Shown here: in pieces, positions 8,647 to 17,451 of the stretch | Layout of the letters: every line of letters starts with the position of its first letter | Numbering within the stretch: the stretch's first letter is position 1 | Assembly (NCBI RefSeq): GCF_016862955.1 | Contig: NZ_BONY01000038.1 | Coordinates: forward strand, 1-64,000 | Origin: Rhizocola hellebori | GTDB taxonomy: Bacteria; Actinomycetota; Actinomycetes; Mycobacteriales; Micromonosporaceae | Reading direction: 5' to 3' | DNA: 64,000 nt | Notes under the pieces: generated by a model | The model's input: only the letters and a program-made list of their open reading frames with translations | What the model was told of the DNA's origin: nothing | Databases searched by the model: none | Program-made: the position numbers and the translations under genes

Positions 8647-9664
8647 GCGCGTCGAAATCGAGGTCGTAGCCCTCGGTCCAGATCTTCCTCGCCACCGTGA
8701 GCGCCGCTTCGCACTCCCGTTTGCGGCCGGGCATCAGCGAGACGATGTCGCTGGCCCCGGCTCGCACCGCGCGATGCCGCCGCGCGAAGGCGGTCAGCGT
8801 CTGGCCCGGCCCGGTCTCGATCATCAGGGCGTCGCTGTTGCCGAGCATCCGCTCCAGAGCCTGTCCGAAGTAGACGGTGTCGACCACCTGCCACGCCCAG
8901 AACTCGGGCATGACCGCTTCCTTGGGGGTGAGGATATCGCCGGTGTAGCCCGAATAGATGGTCATTTGTGGGGCGTTGAGCTGGATGGTCCCCAGGTCCT
9001 GCTGACACGCCTCGGCCGCGGGCGCCATGGCCGGGCAGTGGAAGGGGCTCGTGGCGGGCACAAGCGCGACGATGTACTCGTCCTCGCGGAGCCGGCTTTC
9101 CACGTAGCGAAGCTGGTCGGCCGGCCCAGCGAGCATGACCTGACGCGAGGCGTTGACCGCCGCGATAGCCGTATCGCCGAACAGGTATGGGCGCACCTGG
9201 GCCTCGGTCGCCGCCACGGCCAACATCCCACCAGGTGGGATCAGCACCGCCTCGTGCACGCGTTTCATCTGCGAACGCACCGCGTCAGGCAGCGAGAACA
9301 CACCGGCAAGGGTGGCCGCCACCATCTCCCCGGCGCTGTGGCCGAGCAGCGCCACCGGTTCCACGCCCCAGCTCGCCACCATTTTGGCCAGCGCATAGTC
9401 GACCGCGAACAGCAGCGGCTGTGCCCTGCGTACGTCATCGATGTCGATGTCGGAGGTCTGGCCGAGCCAGTCGGACCGGATCTGTCCGCCCTCCGGGCCC
9501 ATCAGGGCGAGCACCTCGTCCATGGTCGAGGTGAACACCGGGTCCAGGCCGTAGAGCTCAGTGGCCATGCCGGTGAACTGCGAGCCCTGCCCGGGCAGCA
9601 GCAGCACCACCGGCCGGGGCCCGCCGGGGCGGATGGTTCTGGTCCACAAGTGAGGCGTCACCAT
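8609..9664 (-). CDS. Discrete acyltransferase (FabD/DpsD-like)
   Basis: A 351-residue stand-alone AT. It has the opening motif LLLPGQGSQ, the nucleophile elbow GHSAGE (Ser), an Arg eight residues after the Asp of LPDAVRSQMKR that aligns without gaps with the carboxylate-binding Arg of FabD, and the catalytic His in SPFHCPAM. It would load a CoA-linked acyl group onto an acyl carrier protein. The conserved Arg fits malonyl-type substrates, but its pairing with a KASIII gene, as with dpsC/dpsD of daunorubicin clusters, suggests involvement in priming. The start at 9664 (MVTPHLW) leaves 64 bases to the divergent KASIII gene. A longer extension upstream would run into that gene and is rejected. 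Confidence 0.87.
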   Translation of the reverse strand: MVTPHLWTRTIRPGGPRPVVLLLPGQGSQFTGMATELYGLDPVFTSTMDEVLALMGPEGGQIRSDWLGQTSDIDIDDVRRAQPLLFAVDYALAKMVASWGVEPVALLGHSAGEMVAATLAGVFSLPDAVRSQMKRVHEAVLIPPGGMLAVAATEAQVRPYLFGDTAIAAVNASRQVMLAGPADQLRYVESRLREDEYIVALVPATSPFHCPAMAPAAEACQQDLGTIQLNAPQMTIYSGYTGDILTPKEAVMPEFWAWQVVDTVYFGQALERMLGNSDALMIETGPGQTLTAFARRHRAVRAGASDIVSLMPGRKRECEAALTVARKIWTEGYDLDFDALTPLLKAAHEVL

Positions 9665-9728
9665 GCCCACACGGTGGCTTCGCGGCCTTGAGGACCACCC
9701 GAACGCCTCTCGAGGGTCACGCAAGAGC

Positions 9729-10769
9729 ATGGAGCGCGTGAGAGTGGAGAAGGACATCTTTGTACGAGGCAACGGAACCCGGCTGCCCGAAACCCTCCTC
9801 GTCTCAGACGCGATCGCCTCCGGTGAATGCGACCCGCGCCTGGTCCGGCGCACCGAGGTGGTCTCCGTGGCAGTGTCGCCGCGGGAGTCCGCCGCCGAGA
9901 TGGCCGTCGTGGCGGCCCGCGTCGCGCTTGAGCGCGCCGGGTCGACCTCCGCCGACGTGGACCTGATCCTGCACGCCGATACCTATCACCAGGGCCAGGA
10001 CCTGTGGCCGGTGGCCTCCTACATTCAGCGCGAAACCGTGCGCAACACCTGCTCCGCCATTGAGATCCGTCAGATGTCGTGCGGCGGAATGGCCGCGGTC
10101 GACCTCGCCACCTCCTACCTGACGGCACAGCCGGGCCGCGCCGATGCGCTGCTGACCACCGCCGACCGGATGTGCCTGCCCGGGGTCAACCGGTGGAGCA
10201 CCGACCCGGGCACTCCCTACGCCGACGGCGCCACCGCCATCGTCCTGTCCACCCGCGGTGGGTACGCCAAACTGCGCTCGATCGTCATGTACGCCGACTC
10301 CGAATTGGAGGGTGTGCACCGCGGCGACGAGCCATTCAGCCCGGCACCGTTCAGCCACCGCATCCCGGTCGACTTCGAGGCCGCCAAACAGGCCTTCACC
10401 CGCCAGTTCGGGCTCTCCTTCGCCATCCAGCGGGTCAACGCCAGCCAGCGTTTCGCCATCAAACAGGCCTGCGCCGACGCCGACGCCGAGCTGGCCGAGA
10501 TGGATTGGGTGATCCTGCCCCACTTCGGTCACCGCCGCCTCGAAGTCGGCTACTTCCGCGAATTCGGCATCGATCCCGCTCGTACCACCTGGGAGTGGAG
10601 CCGCACCATAGGGCACCTAGGCGCGGGCGACCAGTTCGCCTCGCTCGGCTATCTCGTCGACACCGGCCGCGCCAAACCAGGTGACCGCTGCCTCATGGTC
10701 GGCGTCGGCGCGGGCTACACCTGGGGCTGCGCGGTCGTCGACATCATCGCCCACCCCGGCTGGGTCTAG
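9729..10769 (+). CDS. KASIII-like ketosynthase/acyltransferase (DpsC/CerJ-like)
   Basis: About 346 residues with the thiolase fold of FabH. The active residues are visible: Cys118 in RQMSCGGMAAV, His265 in ILPHFGH, and Asp301 in GHLGAGDQF. Classic FabH enzymes carry Asn at the third position; an Asp, giving a Cys-His-Asp triad, is typical of KASIII-type acyltransferases found in secondary-metabolite clusters. Its role would be to take a starter acyl-CoA and prime the type II synthase, or to move an acyl group onto the product or a sugar. The start is uncertain: ATG 9729 has a weak RBS, and GTG codons at 9738 and 9744 are alternatives. Divergent from the AT across a 64-base gap. Confidence 0.88.
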   Translation: MERVRVEKDIFVRGNGTRLPETLLVSDAIASGECDPRLVRRTEVVSVAVSPRESAAEMAVVAARVALERAGSTSADVDLILHADTYHQGQDLWPVASYIQRETVRNTCSAIEIRQMSCGGMAAVDLATSYLTAQPGRADALLTTADRMCLPGVNRWSTDPGTPYADGATAIVLSTRGGYAKLRSIVMYADSELEGVHRGDEPFSPAPFSHRIPVDFEAAKQAFTRQFGLSFAIQRVNASQRFAIKQACADADAELAEMDWVILPHFGHRRLEVGYFREFGIDPARTTWEWSRTIGHLGAGDQFASLGYLVDTGRAKPGDRCLMVGVGAGYTWGCAVVDIIAHPGWV

Positions 10770-10822
10770 CTCCGCCGCTCCTGAGTCCTAGGGCGCCCGG
10801 CCGTCACCATCATGGCCCATCC

Positions 10823-11461
10823 TCACGCGGGCTGCCCGCTGAACACCGCACGCCAGTGTGGCCCAACCCGTTCCAGGAGCGTGGGCGTGCCGAAGGACTC
10901 GATCTCGGCCCGGGTGAGCGGCCATGGCGGCAGCTCCTTCGGCGGCGCGCCAGGATCGGCCGCGCGTGCCTCCACGTAGAGAACGCCGCCCGGCTTGACC
11001 AGTTTGGCTATCTGCGCGATGGCCCGCGGCCGAACCGTGGCCGGAAGCGCTTGCGCGGTGGCCACCTCGACCACAAGGTCGAAGCCGGGCAGCCACGAGG
11101 CCGGCGGCTCGAACAGGTCGGCCACCACATAGGTGACCAGCGATTGCGGGAACCGCCGCCGGGCGGCGGCCACGGCGGTGGCTGAGATGTCGAAAGCTGT
11201 GGTCGCGAAGCCAAGCGCGGCAACGAATTCAGCGTTCTCGCCGAGGCCGCAGCCGACCACGACCGCCCGCTTGCCGGTGCCGTCGAGCTCTTGCGCCCAC
11301 TGCACGAAAAGCGGGCTCGCCTCATGGTGGTCCCACGGCACGACGGCGGCGCCACTCTCCGCCGCCGCGTAAACCTTTTCGAACCACGCGGTCGGGTCAG
11401 CGGCGGCCAGCGAGTCGGCCGCCGCCCGGCGAAAGTAGGTGAGTGGATCGTCTTCGCTCAT
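10823..11461 (-). CDS. Class I SAM-dependent methyltransferase
   Basis: A 212-residue methyltransferase with the SAM-binding motif I AVVVGCGLGENAEF, the acidic end of strand 2 (TAFDIS), and motif IV-like FDLVVEVATAQAL. It is small and has no accessory domain, resembling thiopurine/tellurite-type methyltransferases. ATG 11461 (MSEDDPLTY) is preferred to an upstream in-frame start that would overlap the NACHT stop codon region. It is convergent with the KASIII gene and lies 10 bases downstream of the NACHT gene in the same direction. It could methylate the cluster product, but nothing in the sequence fixes its substrate. Confidence 0.82.
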   Translation of the reverse strand: MSEDDPLTYFRRAAADSLAAADPTAWFEKVYAAAESGAAVVPWDHHEASPLFVQWAQELDGTGKRAVVVGCGLGENAEFVAALGFATTAFDISATAVAAARRRFPQSLVTYVVADLFEPPASWLPGFDLVVEVATAQALPATVRPRAIAQIAKLVKPGGVLYVEARAADPGAPPKELPPWPLTRAEIESFGTPTLLERVGPHWRAVFSGQPA

Positions 11462-11471
11462 AACGGACAGG

Positions 11472-14400
11472 CTATCGGGCGGCCGTCCGATCGGGATCAT
11501 CCCGGGGTGCGGGCACGCGCTGAGGGCGAACGGAACGAAGTCCAGGCCCGCGGCCCCCCGAACGAGGGGTCAAGGACAGCCGCTCCAAATCCGCTGCCTC
11601 CTGAACGGTCAGCGCCTCAGGCCGCACGCGCTCGTAATACTTGACGATTGCGGTCTGGGCCATCGTTGCGTGCGTACCGAACAGCGCCCGGATCGGGTGG
11701 GCGTCGTCGATCTCGCAGCACAGCCGCAGTATCGCCGCCAGGTCGCCCCGGTCCACCAGATTGCTCGCGGACAGATAGCGGTGGTCGGCGTCGAGTTTGG
11801 CCAGGCCCGATGACGTTCGTGCGGCAAGCCGCAATTCCAGCACCTGAAGCCTGCGGCTGCGGGCTCGGGTGTCCGCCTCGGCAAGCATCGCAGCCGCCAG
11901 TGTCTCGATCTGAGCCTGCCGGGACAGGTCCGCCAATTCACGGCCGTCCAGCGCAGCCTCGATAATCTCGGTGAGCGGCTCCGCTTGCAGGTTGTGCAGT
12001 CTGGCTCCGGCGCTCAGCAATCCCTCGGTCCGTTGCCAAGCCGCCGCTTCCAGCTCGGGGAAGCCGGCCGCCTGGGCATACAGGCAAAGGGCGACAGCCG
12101 TGGCCAGATCCTGTGCCGCACCCGCCACGTCAGCAGCATCTCCCAGAGAATCTAGGCCGTCACGGAATGGATCACAATTGTGGGCTGCTTGGAGAAGCAG
12201 GGGCGCGGCAAAGGGACTTCGCAACAGCGTGCTCACATTCCCAGGATCACTCTCGATAATCGCACTCAGGAACCTGTGCGCCCAACCAGGACCAAGAAAC
12301 TGGGTGAAGTGGCGGACCATCAGAGCACTCTCGTATCGAGAATGGGCCATACAGTCGGAAAAGCTAGGACCTGGCATCGAGCCCAGCGACGCCTGCTCGT
12401 CGACCGAGCAGGCGCGGTCGACGACTTCCAGCAGTGTCACCAGGGTGGGCCGCAGGTGCGGTCCGGGGGCGACAACCTCGGGCAGCGCGAAGGCATCTTT
12501 GGCCACCGACACGACACCGCGCTGAGCCAGCTTGGCCTCCACCACAGCGTCGATCGAAATGCCTTCCTGGGCAAGGGTTCGGGCCGCGGTGGGAAGCATC
12601 TCGTGGCTCACATTGCCGGCCTCGTAAGCGCAGACAACGGCTGTGCCATAAGCGATTCCGTCGGCCAGCGCGCCGGCCACCGCCCAGGCCGCGTCCAGTC
12701 GGTTCGAAGTATCGCGGGCTACCACCGGACGGCTCACCCAAACCCGCCCCCCGTTGCGTGTGGACCGCAGGGAGTGCGGAAGCGAGGCCAAGGTGTCGAG
12801 AGCAAACCACGAGCGCCACAGGTGGGTCAGGCGATCCCAGGGCCGGCAATCCGCGGTGTCGACAGTCATCATGCGTTCGTCGAACTCGACCTCGGTGCGG
12901 GTCAGGTGCGCCCACAGCAGAATCATGTTCAGGCTGTAGACGGCGAGATGTCCTAGCAGCGGCAGGCTTCCGAAGCCATTATCGGCGGGACGCGCGATCG
13001 GACCGGGGACAACGCCGTTGAGCACCAAGTCGGTTTGACGAAGCGCGAGCGCCGCAAGGTCGGCCTCGAAGTGCTCGGGCGAGCGGCCTTCCTCAGCGAG
13101 CCGGTGTGGCAGCCATTCGTGCATCATGGTCAGCACGACCGGGCGCGTGTGCACGCTGGTGAACATGGTCCGGGAGTACCAGTCGGATTCGGGCTCGGCA
13201 AGCCGTTGCAGGCGAAGGGCTTCGAACTGCCTGTCACCGGAAAGCTTGCGCAGCATCGAAGTTTCACTCAGTACCCGACGAAGCAAGAAATCGGCGGTGA
13301 GAAACTCTCCGAACGTGTTGTGCAGGAACTCAAATGCGACCGGCTCGGCGGACACGACATGGCTCTTCGACTCATGGATGAAGAAGAAGCTGCCCAGGAG
13401 CAACTCCGCCTGGGTGAGCGGCTGGCCGTGGGCAACTTCCACCGGCTGGGAAAGCTTGAAGTGGGCGATGTCGCGGTTGAGCTCGTTGCCCTGGATGTGC
13501 AACGCGCGGCGGTTGAACATGCCGATGGCCGCCACGCCCAGCCGCTCAAGATCCAGCTCGATCTGCTGGCGTTGCTGGTCTGCGCTCAGCGCCGCAAACG
13601 CTTCGGCACCATCGCCTTTGGTGCGCTCCCGTTCGATAAACCGGGTGAGCAGGCTGTGGTAAAGGCTGGTGCGATCGAGCTGTGCGTCGCGCAGCCCGTT
13701 GCCGGCCGAGTCGTAGACGGCCAACATGAGCAGCAGCAACGGTTGTGCGGCCAGCTGGATCACGCGCGAGCCCGCGTCGACCAAGAACGGCTCGATCCCT
13801 TGGTGGGCAAAGAATCCGCGATTCACCTCGTTCCACACCCGGGTCCACAGGTCGCGGCGCGACTGGTCGAAGTCAAGCAGGCGCACCACGGTGGACCCGA
13901 TAGGCACGGCGGCCTTGTCGATCAGCGTGATCCGGCTGGTGACGATCACCCGCACCGGCCGGCCGTGCAACGCTTCGCGCCGCTGAAAGCTCTGCACCTT
14001 GTTCAGATAGTTGCTGAACACCCTGCCACTGGCCTGCAGCAGCTCGTCGTAACCGTCCAGGATGATCACCGGTGGTGTGACGGCCAGCGCTTCGGCATAG
14101 CTCGCCCAGTTCACGTCGTAACCGGTCAGGTGGCGAATGCGCAGCTCGATCTGGTCTTGCAGGTCGGCGTCGGCGTCCGCGTCGCGCAGCTCGATCCGGA
14201 TCGGGTGGTACTGCTCGCCGAGCGTGGCGGCAAGCATCTCGGTAAGCAGCGACTTGCCCGAGCCGGGGTGGCCCAGCACGAGCAACGGCGTTTGGGTGCT
14301 GAGAACCGACTCCAGGCAGGTCACCAAGTAGTGGCCCAGGTCGTCGTGGACCGGAGTGTCCAGCCAGGCCGGCTCCAGCTCGAGCTTGCTGGCCGGATCG

Positions 14401-15401
14401 AGGTGGCGGAGCGCCTGGAATGCTTGCGGGACATACGCTTCCCGCCGCTTCGGATAGGTGAGCCGAACCCCGCTGTCATGGAACTTGTCGACGATGACCG
14501 GCTCTTCGATCCGCGCCGCGTAGGCCTTGGCCAAGGCTCGGGCCACCTTCTGTGCCTGCTCTGGACGATCGGCAACGGCTAGGGCATTGGCCTCGATGAG
14601 CGACTGCAGGTTGGCCAGCCCGACGTCGATGGTCTTGGCCGACTCGGCCACCTCAGCGACGCGGGCCAAGGTGGCTTCGGACAGGTCGGCGGTGAGCTTG
14701 CGCAGCCGGGTGAATTCGTAGATCTCGGCCCACTTCGCAAAGGCGGGCACCTCGATGAGCAGCTCCAGATATTGGGCATCGAAAAGCTCCATGGCGCGCG
14801 CGACTACCTTGTCCCACAACATAAGCTCTAGAGACCTCTGGGTGGTGGCGTCGATCGCTTCCCAGGCGGCGAGCTCAGACACAAATTTTAGATACCTCAG
14901 GGCGAGCAGCCGGTAGCGCTCATGGCGCCACCCGTGCTCACCAACCGATCCTTGGGCCGGAGGCATGAATTCCGGTACCCCCATCGCCTCATCCGGGTTG
15001 CTCAATGCTCGCTCGACAAGGCGTTGACGTTCCTCATCGGTGAGGGCCATCGCACGGGCCAGCTGAGGCGCCTCCAGCTCGATCGCCTCGAAGAAGGCGC
15101 TGTAGTGCAGCAGCAGGTGGGCGGCGTTGAGGCGCTGGTGCCGGGCAAGGAAATCGCCAGGCTTGCCGGAGAGCAGGCGCTTGCTTGCCGCGCGGGCCAG
15201 CTTTATCAGCTCGTCCTTGGGCTGCAACAGCTCCAGCGCAAACAGACCGGTCGGGCCCATTACGGCCGGGGTCAGCAGGAGGGACACACCCAGGAATCGA
15301 TCCAGCCCGGTGATCAATTCTTGGTCCCAGCGATCCTTCGCAGCGAGATCCTTGATCTCCGCGAAGCTAATCTTGGAGCCGACCCATCCGTCCTTGACCA
15401 T
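11472..15401 (-). CDS. NACHT-domain NTPase, intact copy (bacterial NLR-like)
   Basis: About 1309 residues. An N-terminal helical region of about 370 residues is followed by a NACHT NTPase: Walker A VLGHPGSGKSLL (near 380), Walker B with the NACHT-type acidic run VIILDGYDELLQ (near 447), and sensor region VRVIVTSRITLI. The last 700 residues are helical, alanine/leucine rich and probably repeat-like. NACHT proteins are STAND NTPases; bacterial members have been shown to protect against phage. ATG 15401 (MVKDGWVGSKISF) is chosen because the paralogue at 17452-21272 starts at the matching residue. A palindrome lies 7 bases upstream. The C-terminal 30 residues are basic, proline rich and differ from the paralogue. 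Confidence 0.85.
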   Translation of the reverse strand: MVKDGWVGSKISFAEIKDLAAKDRWDQELITGLDRFLGVSLLLTPAVMGPTGLFALELLQPKDELIKLARAASKRLLSGKPGDFLARHQRLNAAHLLLHYSAFFEAIELEAPQLARAMALTDEERQRLVERALSNPDEAMGVPEFMPPAQGSVGEHGWRHERYRLLALRYLKFVSELAAWEAIDATTQRSLELMLWDKVVARAMELFDAQYLELLIEVPAFAKWAEIYEFTRLRKLTADLSEATLARVAEVAESAKTIDVGLANLQSLIEANALAVADRPEQAQKVARALAKAYAARIEEPVIVDKFHDSGVRLTYPKRREAYVPQAFQALRHLDPASKLELEPAWLDTPVHDDLGHYLVTCLESVLSTQTPLLVLGHPGSGKSLLTEMLAATLGEQYHPIRIELRDADADADLQDQIELRIRHLTGYDVNWASYAEALAVTPPVIILDGYDELLQASGRVFSNYLNKVQSFQRREALHGRPVRVIVTSRITLIDKAAVPIGSTVVRLLDFDQSRRDLWTRVWNEVNRGFFAHQGIEPFLVDAGSRVIQLAAQPLLLLMLAVYDSAGNGLRDAQLDRTSLYHSLLTRFIERERTKGDGAEAFAALSADQQRQQIELDLERLGVAAIGMFNRRALHIQGNELNRDIAHFKLSQPVEVAHGQPLTQAELLLGSFFFIHESKSHVVSAEPVAFEFLHNTFGEFLTADFLLRRVLSETSMLRKLSGDRQFEALRLQRLAEPESDWYSRTMFTSVHTRPVVLTMMHEWLPHRLAEEGRSPEHFEADLAALALRQTDLVLNGVVPGPIARPADNGFGSLPLLGHLAVYSLNMILLWAHLTRTEVEFDERMMTVDTADCRPWDRLTHLWRSWFALDTLASLPHSLRSTRNGGRVWVSRPVVARDTSNRLDAAWAVAGALADGIAYGTAVVCAYEAGNVSHEMLPTAARTLAQEGISIDAVVEAKLAQRGVVSVAKDAFALPEVVAPGPHLRPTLVTLLEVVDRACSVDEQASLGSMPGPSFSDCMAHSRYESALMVRHFTQFLGPGWAHRFLSAIIESDPGNVSTLLRSPFAAPLLLQAAHNCDPFRDGLDSLGDAADVAGAAQDLATAVALCLYAQAAGFPELEAAAWQRTEGLLSAGARLHNLQAEPLTEIIEAALDGRELADLSRQAQIETLAAAMLAEADTRARSRRLQVLELRLAARTSSGLAKLDADHRYLSASNLVDRGDLAAILRLCCEIDDAHPIRALFGTHATMAQTAIVKYYERVRPEALTVQEAADLERLSLTPRSGGRGPGLRSVRPQRVPAPRDDPDRTAAR

Positions 15402-15407
15402 GCAACT

Positions 15408-15442
15408 CAGCCTTCCATGGCTGCATAGTCGATGGAAGGCTG
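15408..15442 (-). promoter_or_regulatory. Palindrome upstream of NACHT copy 1
   Basis: Perfect 11-base inverted repeat (CAGCCTTCCAT / ATGGAAGGCTG) with a 13-base spacer, ending 7 bases before the start codon. The core TTCCAT-N13-ATGGAA recurs with identical spacing before the second NACHT gene, and seven of the 13 spacer bases match too. This suggests a shared operator or autoregulatory site. The position next to the start codon leaves little room for an RBS. Confidence 0.6.
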
Positions 15443-15510
15443 TCACCGTCTCGAGGGAAATGGCTGGAGAGACAGGGATAAGAGGCCACCCGTAGGACGT
15501 GAGTGGCGCA

Positions 15511-15545
15511 CCCGCCATGGGCCCGTTACCGCCGCCCATGGCGGG
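15511..15545 (-). terminator. Hairpin downstream of the alpha-galactosidase gene
   Basis: Perfect 12-base inverted repeat (CCCGCCATGGGC / GCCCATGGCGGG) with an 11-base loop, beginning 15 bases after the GH27 stop codon on the minus strand. There is no U-run. It probably ends GH27 transcription before the NACHT promoter region. Confidence 0.5.
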
Positions 15546-15560
15546 TGATGGTTCACCGGG

Positions 15561-17354
15561 CTATGGCCGGCGCTGCCATTGCTGGTTGGTGCCGGTGCCG
15601 CAGGTCCATTGGACCAGCTGCGCGCCGTCGGTGGTGGCGGCGCCCGAAACCTGAAGGCACTTGTTGCTGTGCCGGGCGATCAGCTGGAGGTAGCCGGTGC
15701 CCAGGTCCTGAATCCGCCACTGCTGGTTGGTGCCCGTGCCGCAGGCCCATTGGACGACGCGAACCCCGTCCGCGGTGGCGCTGCTGCCACCGAAAACATC
15801 GAGGCACTTGCCGCTGTTGGCGCTGGTGACTTCGAAGTAGCCGCCGCCCAGGTCGCGGAACCGCCACTGCTGGTTGGTCTGGCCGTTGGCCGCCCATTGG
15901 ACCACGTTGGCACCGTCGGCAGTGGACGCGTTGAACACGTCGGCCAGTTTGCCGCTGTGCCGTGCGGTGAGGGTGTAAGGCGTCGCCGGTGGGACGGTGG
16001 TCTGCGGAGTGATCCGGTAGAGGCCCGCGCCGTGAGCCGGCAGGCTGCGGGTGAAGGTGCCGGTGAAGGTGCCCAGGGCCGCGCCCGACCACAGGTCGGT
16101 CGCCGTCGCCGAGCCGATGCCCAGGTCGGCCAGGTTCAGCGCGACGTTGGCGGAGGCGCTGCCGCGGTTGAACAAGGCGACATACCTGGCGTTGCTACCC
16201 GGCACGTCGGCGACCCACACCGGTTGGGTACCACCGTAAAGCTGGCGGTTGTTGGCACTGTTCTGGTCGACCGCCACGACGGCCGCGTTAGTCATCAGCG
16301 CCAGCTCGGCGGCCCGGTTCTCCACCAGGTTGCCGCCCCACATCAGCGGGGACCGCGTGATCGACCACAGCGTCATCAGGGTGCGCTGTTCGTCGGCGGT
16401 CAGTGCGGAGTAGCGCGGCGACCCGACCGGGCCCTGTTTGGACAGCCGCCCGATCGGGATCATGTCGGGGTCAGGCCACGCGCCGGAAGAACGGAACGGG
16501 GTCCAGTCGCGCAGCTTGTCGAACAGGGCATCAAGGGACGCCCAGTTGTCCCACAGGTCGTTCACCACGCGCCACATGTGCGCGTTCGCGGCGACGTGTG
16601 CCCCGCTGGCCAGCGGTGTCGGGCCGGGCGAGAGGCTGATCACCATGGGCCGCCCGCTGCGCTGGATCGCCAGCCGGTAGCCGTCGACCTCCGCCTGCCG
16701 GTAGGTGGGCGCGGCGATGTCATCGATCTTCACGAAGTCCACGCCCCAGCTGGCGTAGAGCTGGAACACCGAGTCCAGATAGGCCTGTGCTCCGGGATGG
16801 CTCATGTTCAGCCCCCACATAAGGTTGAGCCACGACGCGGTGGTGCTGTTGTTGACCTGGTTGGCGCGGTAGCTGGTCCCCAGAATGGGAACGTTGTCCG
16901 CGACGGCCTGGCGCGGAATCCCCCGCATCAGATGGATGCCGAATTTCAAGCCGGCCGCGTGTACGTAATCGGCCAGCGGCTTGAAGCCGTTCGTGCCCGT
17001 GGCCGACGGGAATCGGGTGGTGTCGGGCAACAGCCGCCCGTTGGCATCCATCCGCAGCCGGGGCTGCAGGTTGGCGTCCTGGTTCGGGCTGCCGGTGCCG
17101 CTGCCCGGGTAGTACCAGGCCCAGTCGATGACGATGTACTGCCAGCCGAACTGGCGCAGGTTGTCGCGCATGTAGTCGGAGTTGGCGCGTACCACCGATT
17201 CGGTGACATTCCAGTTGTACGAGTCGTAGCTGTTCCAGCCCATGGGTGGCGTGGTCGCCACACCGTCGGGATTGGCGTGGACCGGTGAGTCCACCCCCAG
17301 CGGCAGAATCGCGAGTAACAAAGCCAGCACGACACCCAGGCTTGATCTATGCAT
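15561..17354 (-). CDS. Secreted GH27 alpha-galactosidase with ricin-type lectin domain
   Basis: A 597-residue secreted enzyme. A signal peptide (about 1-32, ending SPVHA) is followed by a GH27 (beta/alpha)8 barrel starting TPPMGWNSYDSYN. The nucleophile Asp is in DFVKIDDI and the acid/base Asp in SGAWPDPDM. A beta-sandwich C-terminal domain follows, and then a CBM13/ricin B-type beta-trefoil of about 125 residues with three QxW repeats (NQQW). It would remove alpha-linked galactose (or the related arabinopyranose) from plant polysaccharides outside the cell. ATG 17354 has AAGGGG 5 bases upstream. It sits between two NACHT genes in a biosynthetic cluster and has no visible link to either. Confidence 0.92.
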   Translation of the reverse strand: MHRSSLGVVLALLLAILPLGVDSPVHANPDGVATTPPMGWNSYDSYNWNVTESVVRANSDYMRDNLRQFGWQYIVIDWAWYYPGSGTGSPNQDANLQPRLRMDANGRLLPDTTRFPSATGTNGFKPLADYVHAAGLKFGIHLMRGIPRQAVADNVPILGTSYRANQVNNSTTASWLNLMWGLNMSHPGAQAYLDSVFQLYASWGVDFVKIDDIAAPTYRQAEVDGYRLAIQRSGRPMVISLSPGPTPLASGAHVAANAHMWRVVNDLWDNWASLDALFDKLRDWTPFRSSGAWPDPDMIPIGRLSKQGPVGSPRYSALTADEQRTLMTLWSITRSPLMWGGNLVENRAAELALMTNAAVVAVDQNSANNRQLYGGTQPVWVADVPGSNARYVALFNRGSASANVALNLADLGIGSATATDLWSGAALGTFTGTFTRSLPAHGAGLYRITPQTTVPPATPYTLTARHSGKLADVFNASTADGANVVQWAANGQTNQQWRFRDLGGGYFEVTSANSGKCLDVFGGSSATADGVRVVQWACGTGTNQQWRIQDLGTGYLQLIARHSNKCLQVSGAATTDGAQLVQWTCGTGTNQQWQRRP

Positions 17355-17451
17355 GTGCACCCCTTCGGTGGCAGGGCACAGCCGAGCCCGGACGGCGCGC
17401 CAAAAATCAGTGCATCGAGCATACTCGATTGTCACGAACCGCGCTGCCCAG

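Noticed and set aside
9200-9330. Idea that the AT lacks the carboxylate-binding Arg, implying a non-extender starter substrate
   Set aside because: An ungapped comparison with FabD keeps an Arg eight residues after the Asp of the LPDAV block, so the residue seems present.
13035-14582. A 515-codon open frame on the plus strand
   Set aside because: It is antisense to the NACHT gene, which has clear Walker motifs and a paralogue; the plus-strand translation is His/Gln/Val rich with no domain. GC-rich third positions create such shadows.
15579-17288. A 569-codon open frame on the plus strand
   Set aside because: Antisense shadow of the GH27 gene, which has intact catalytic motifs and a signal peptide.
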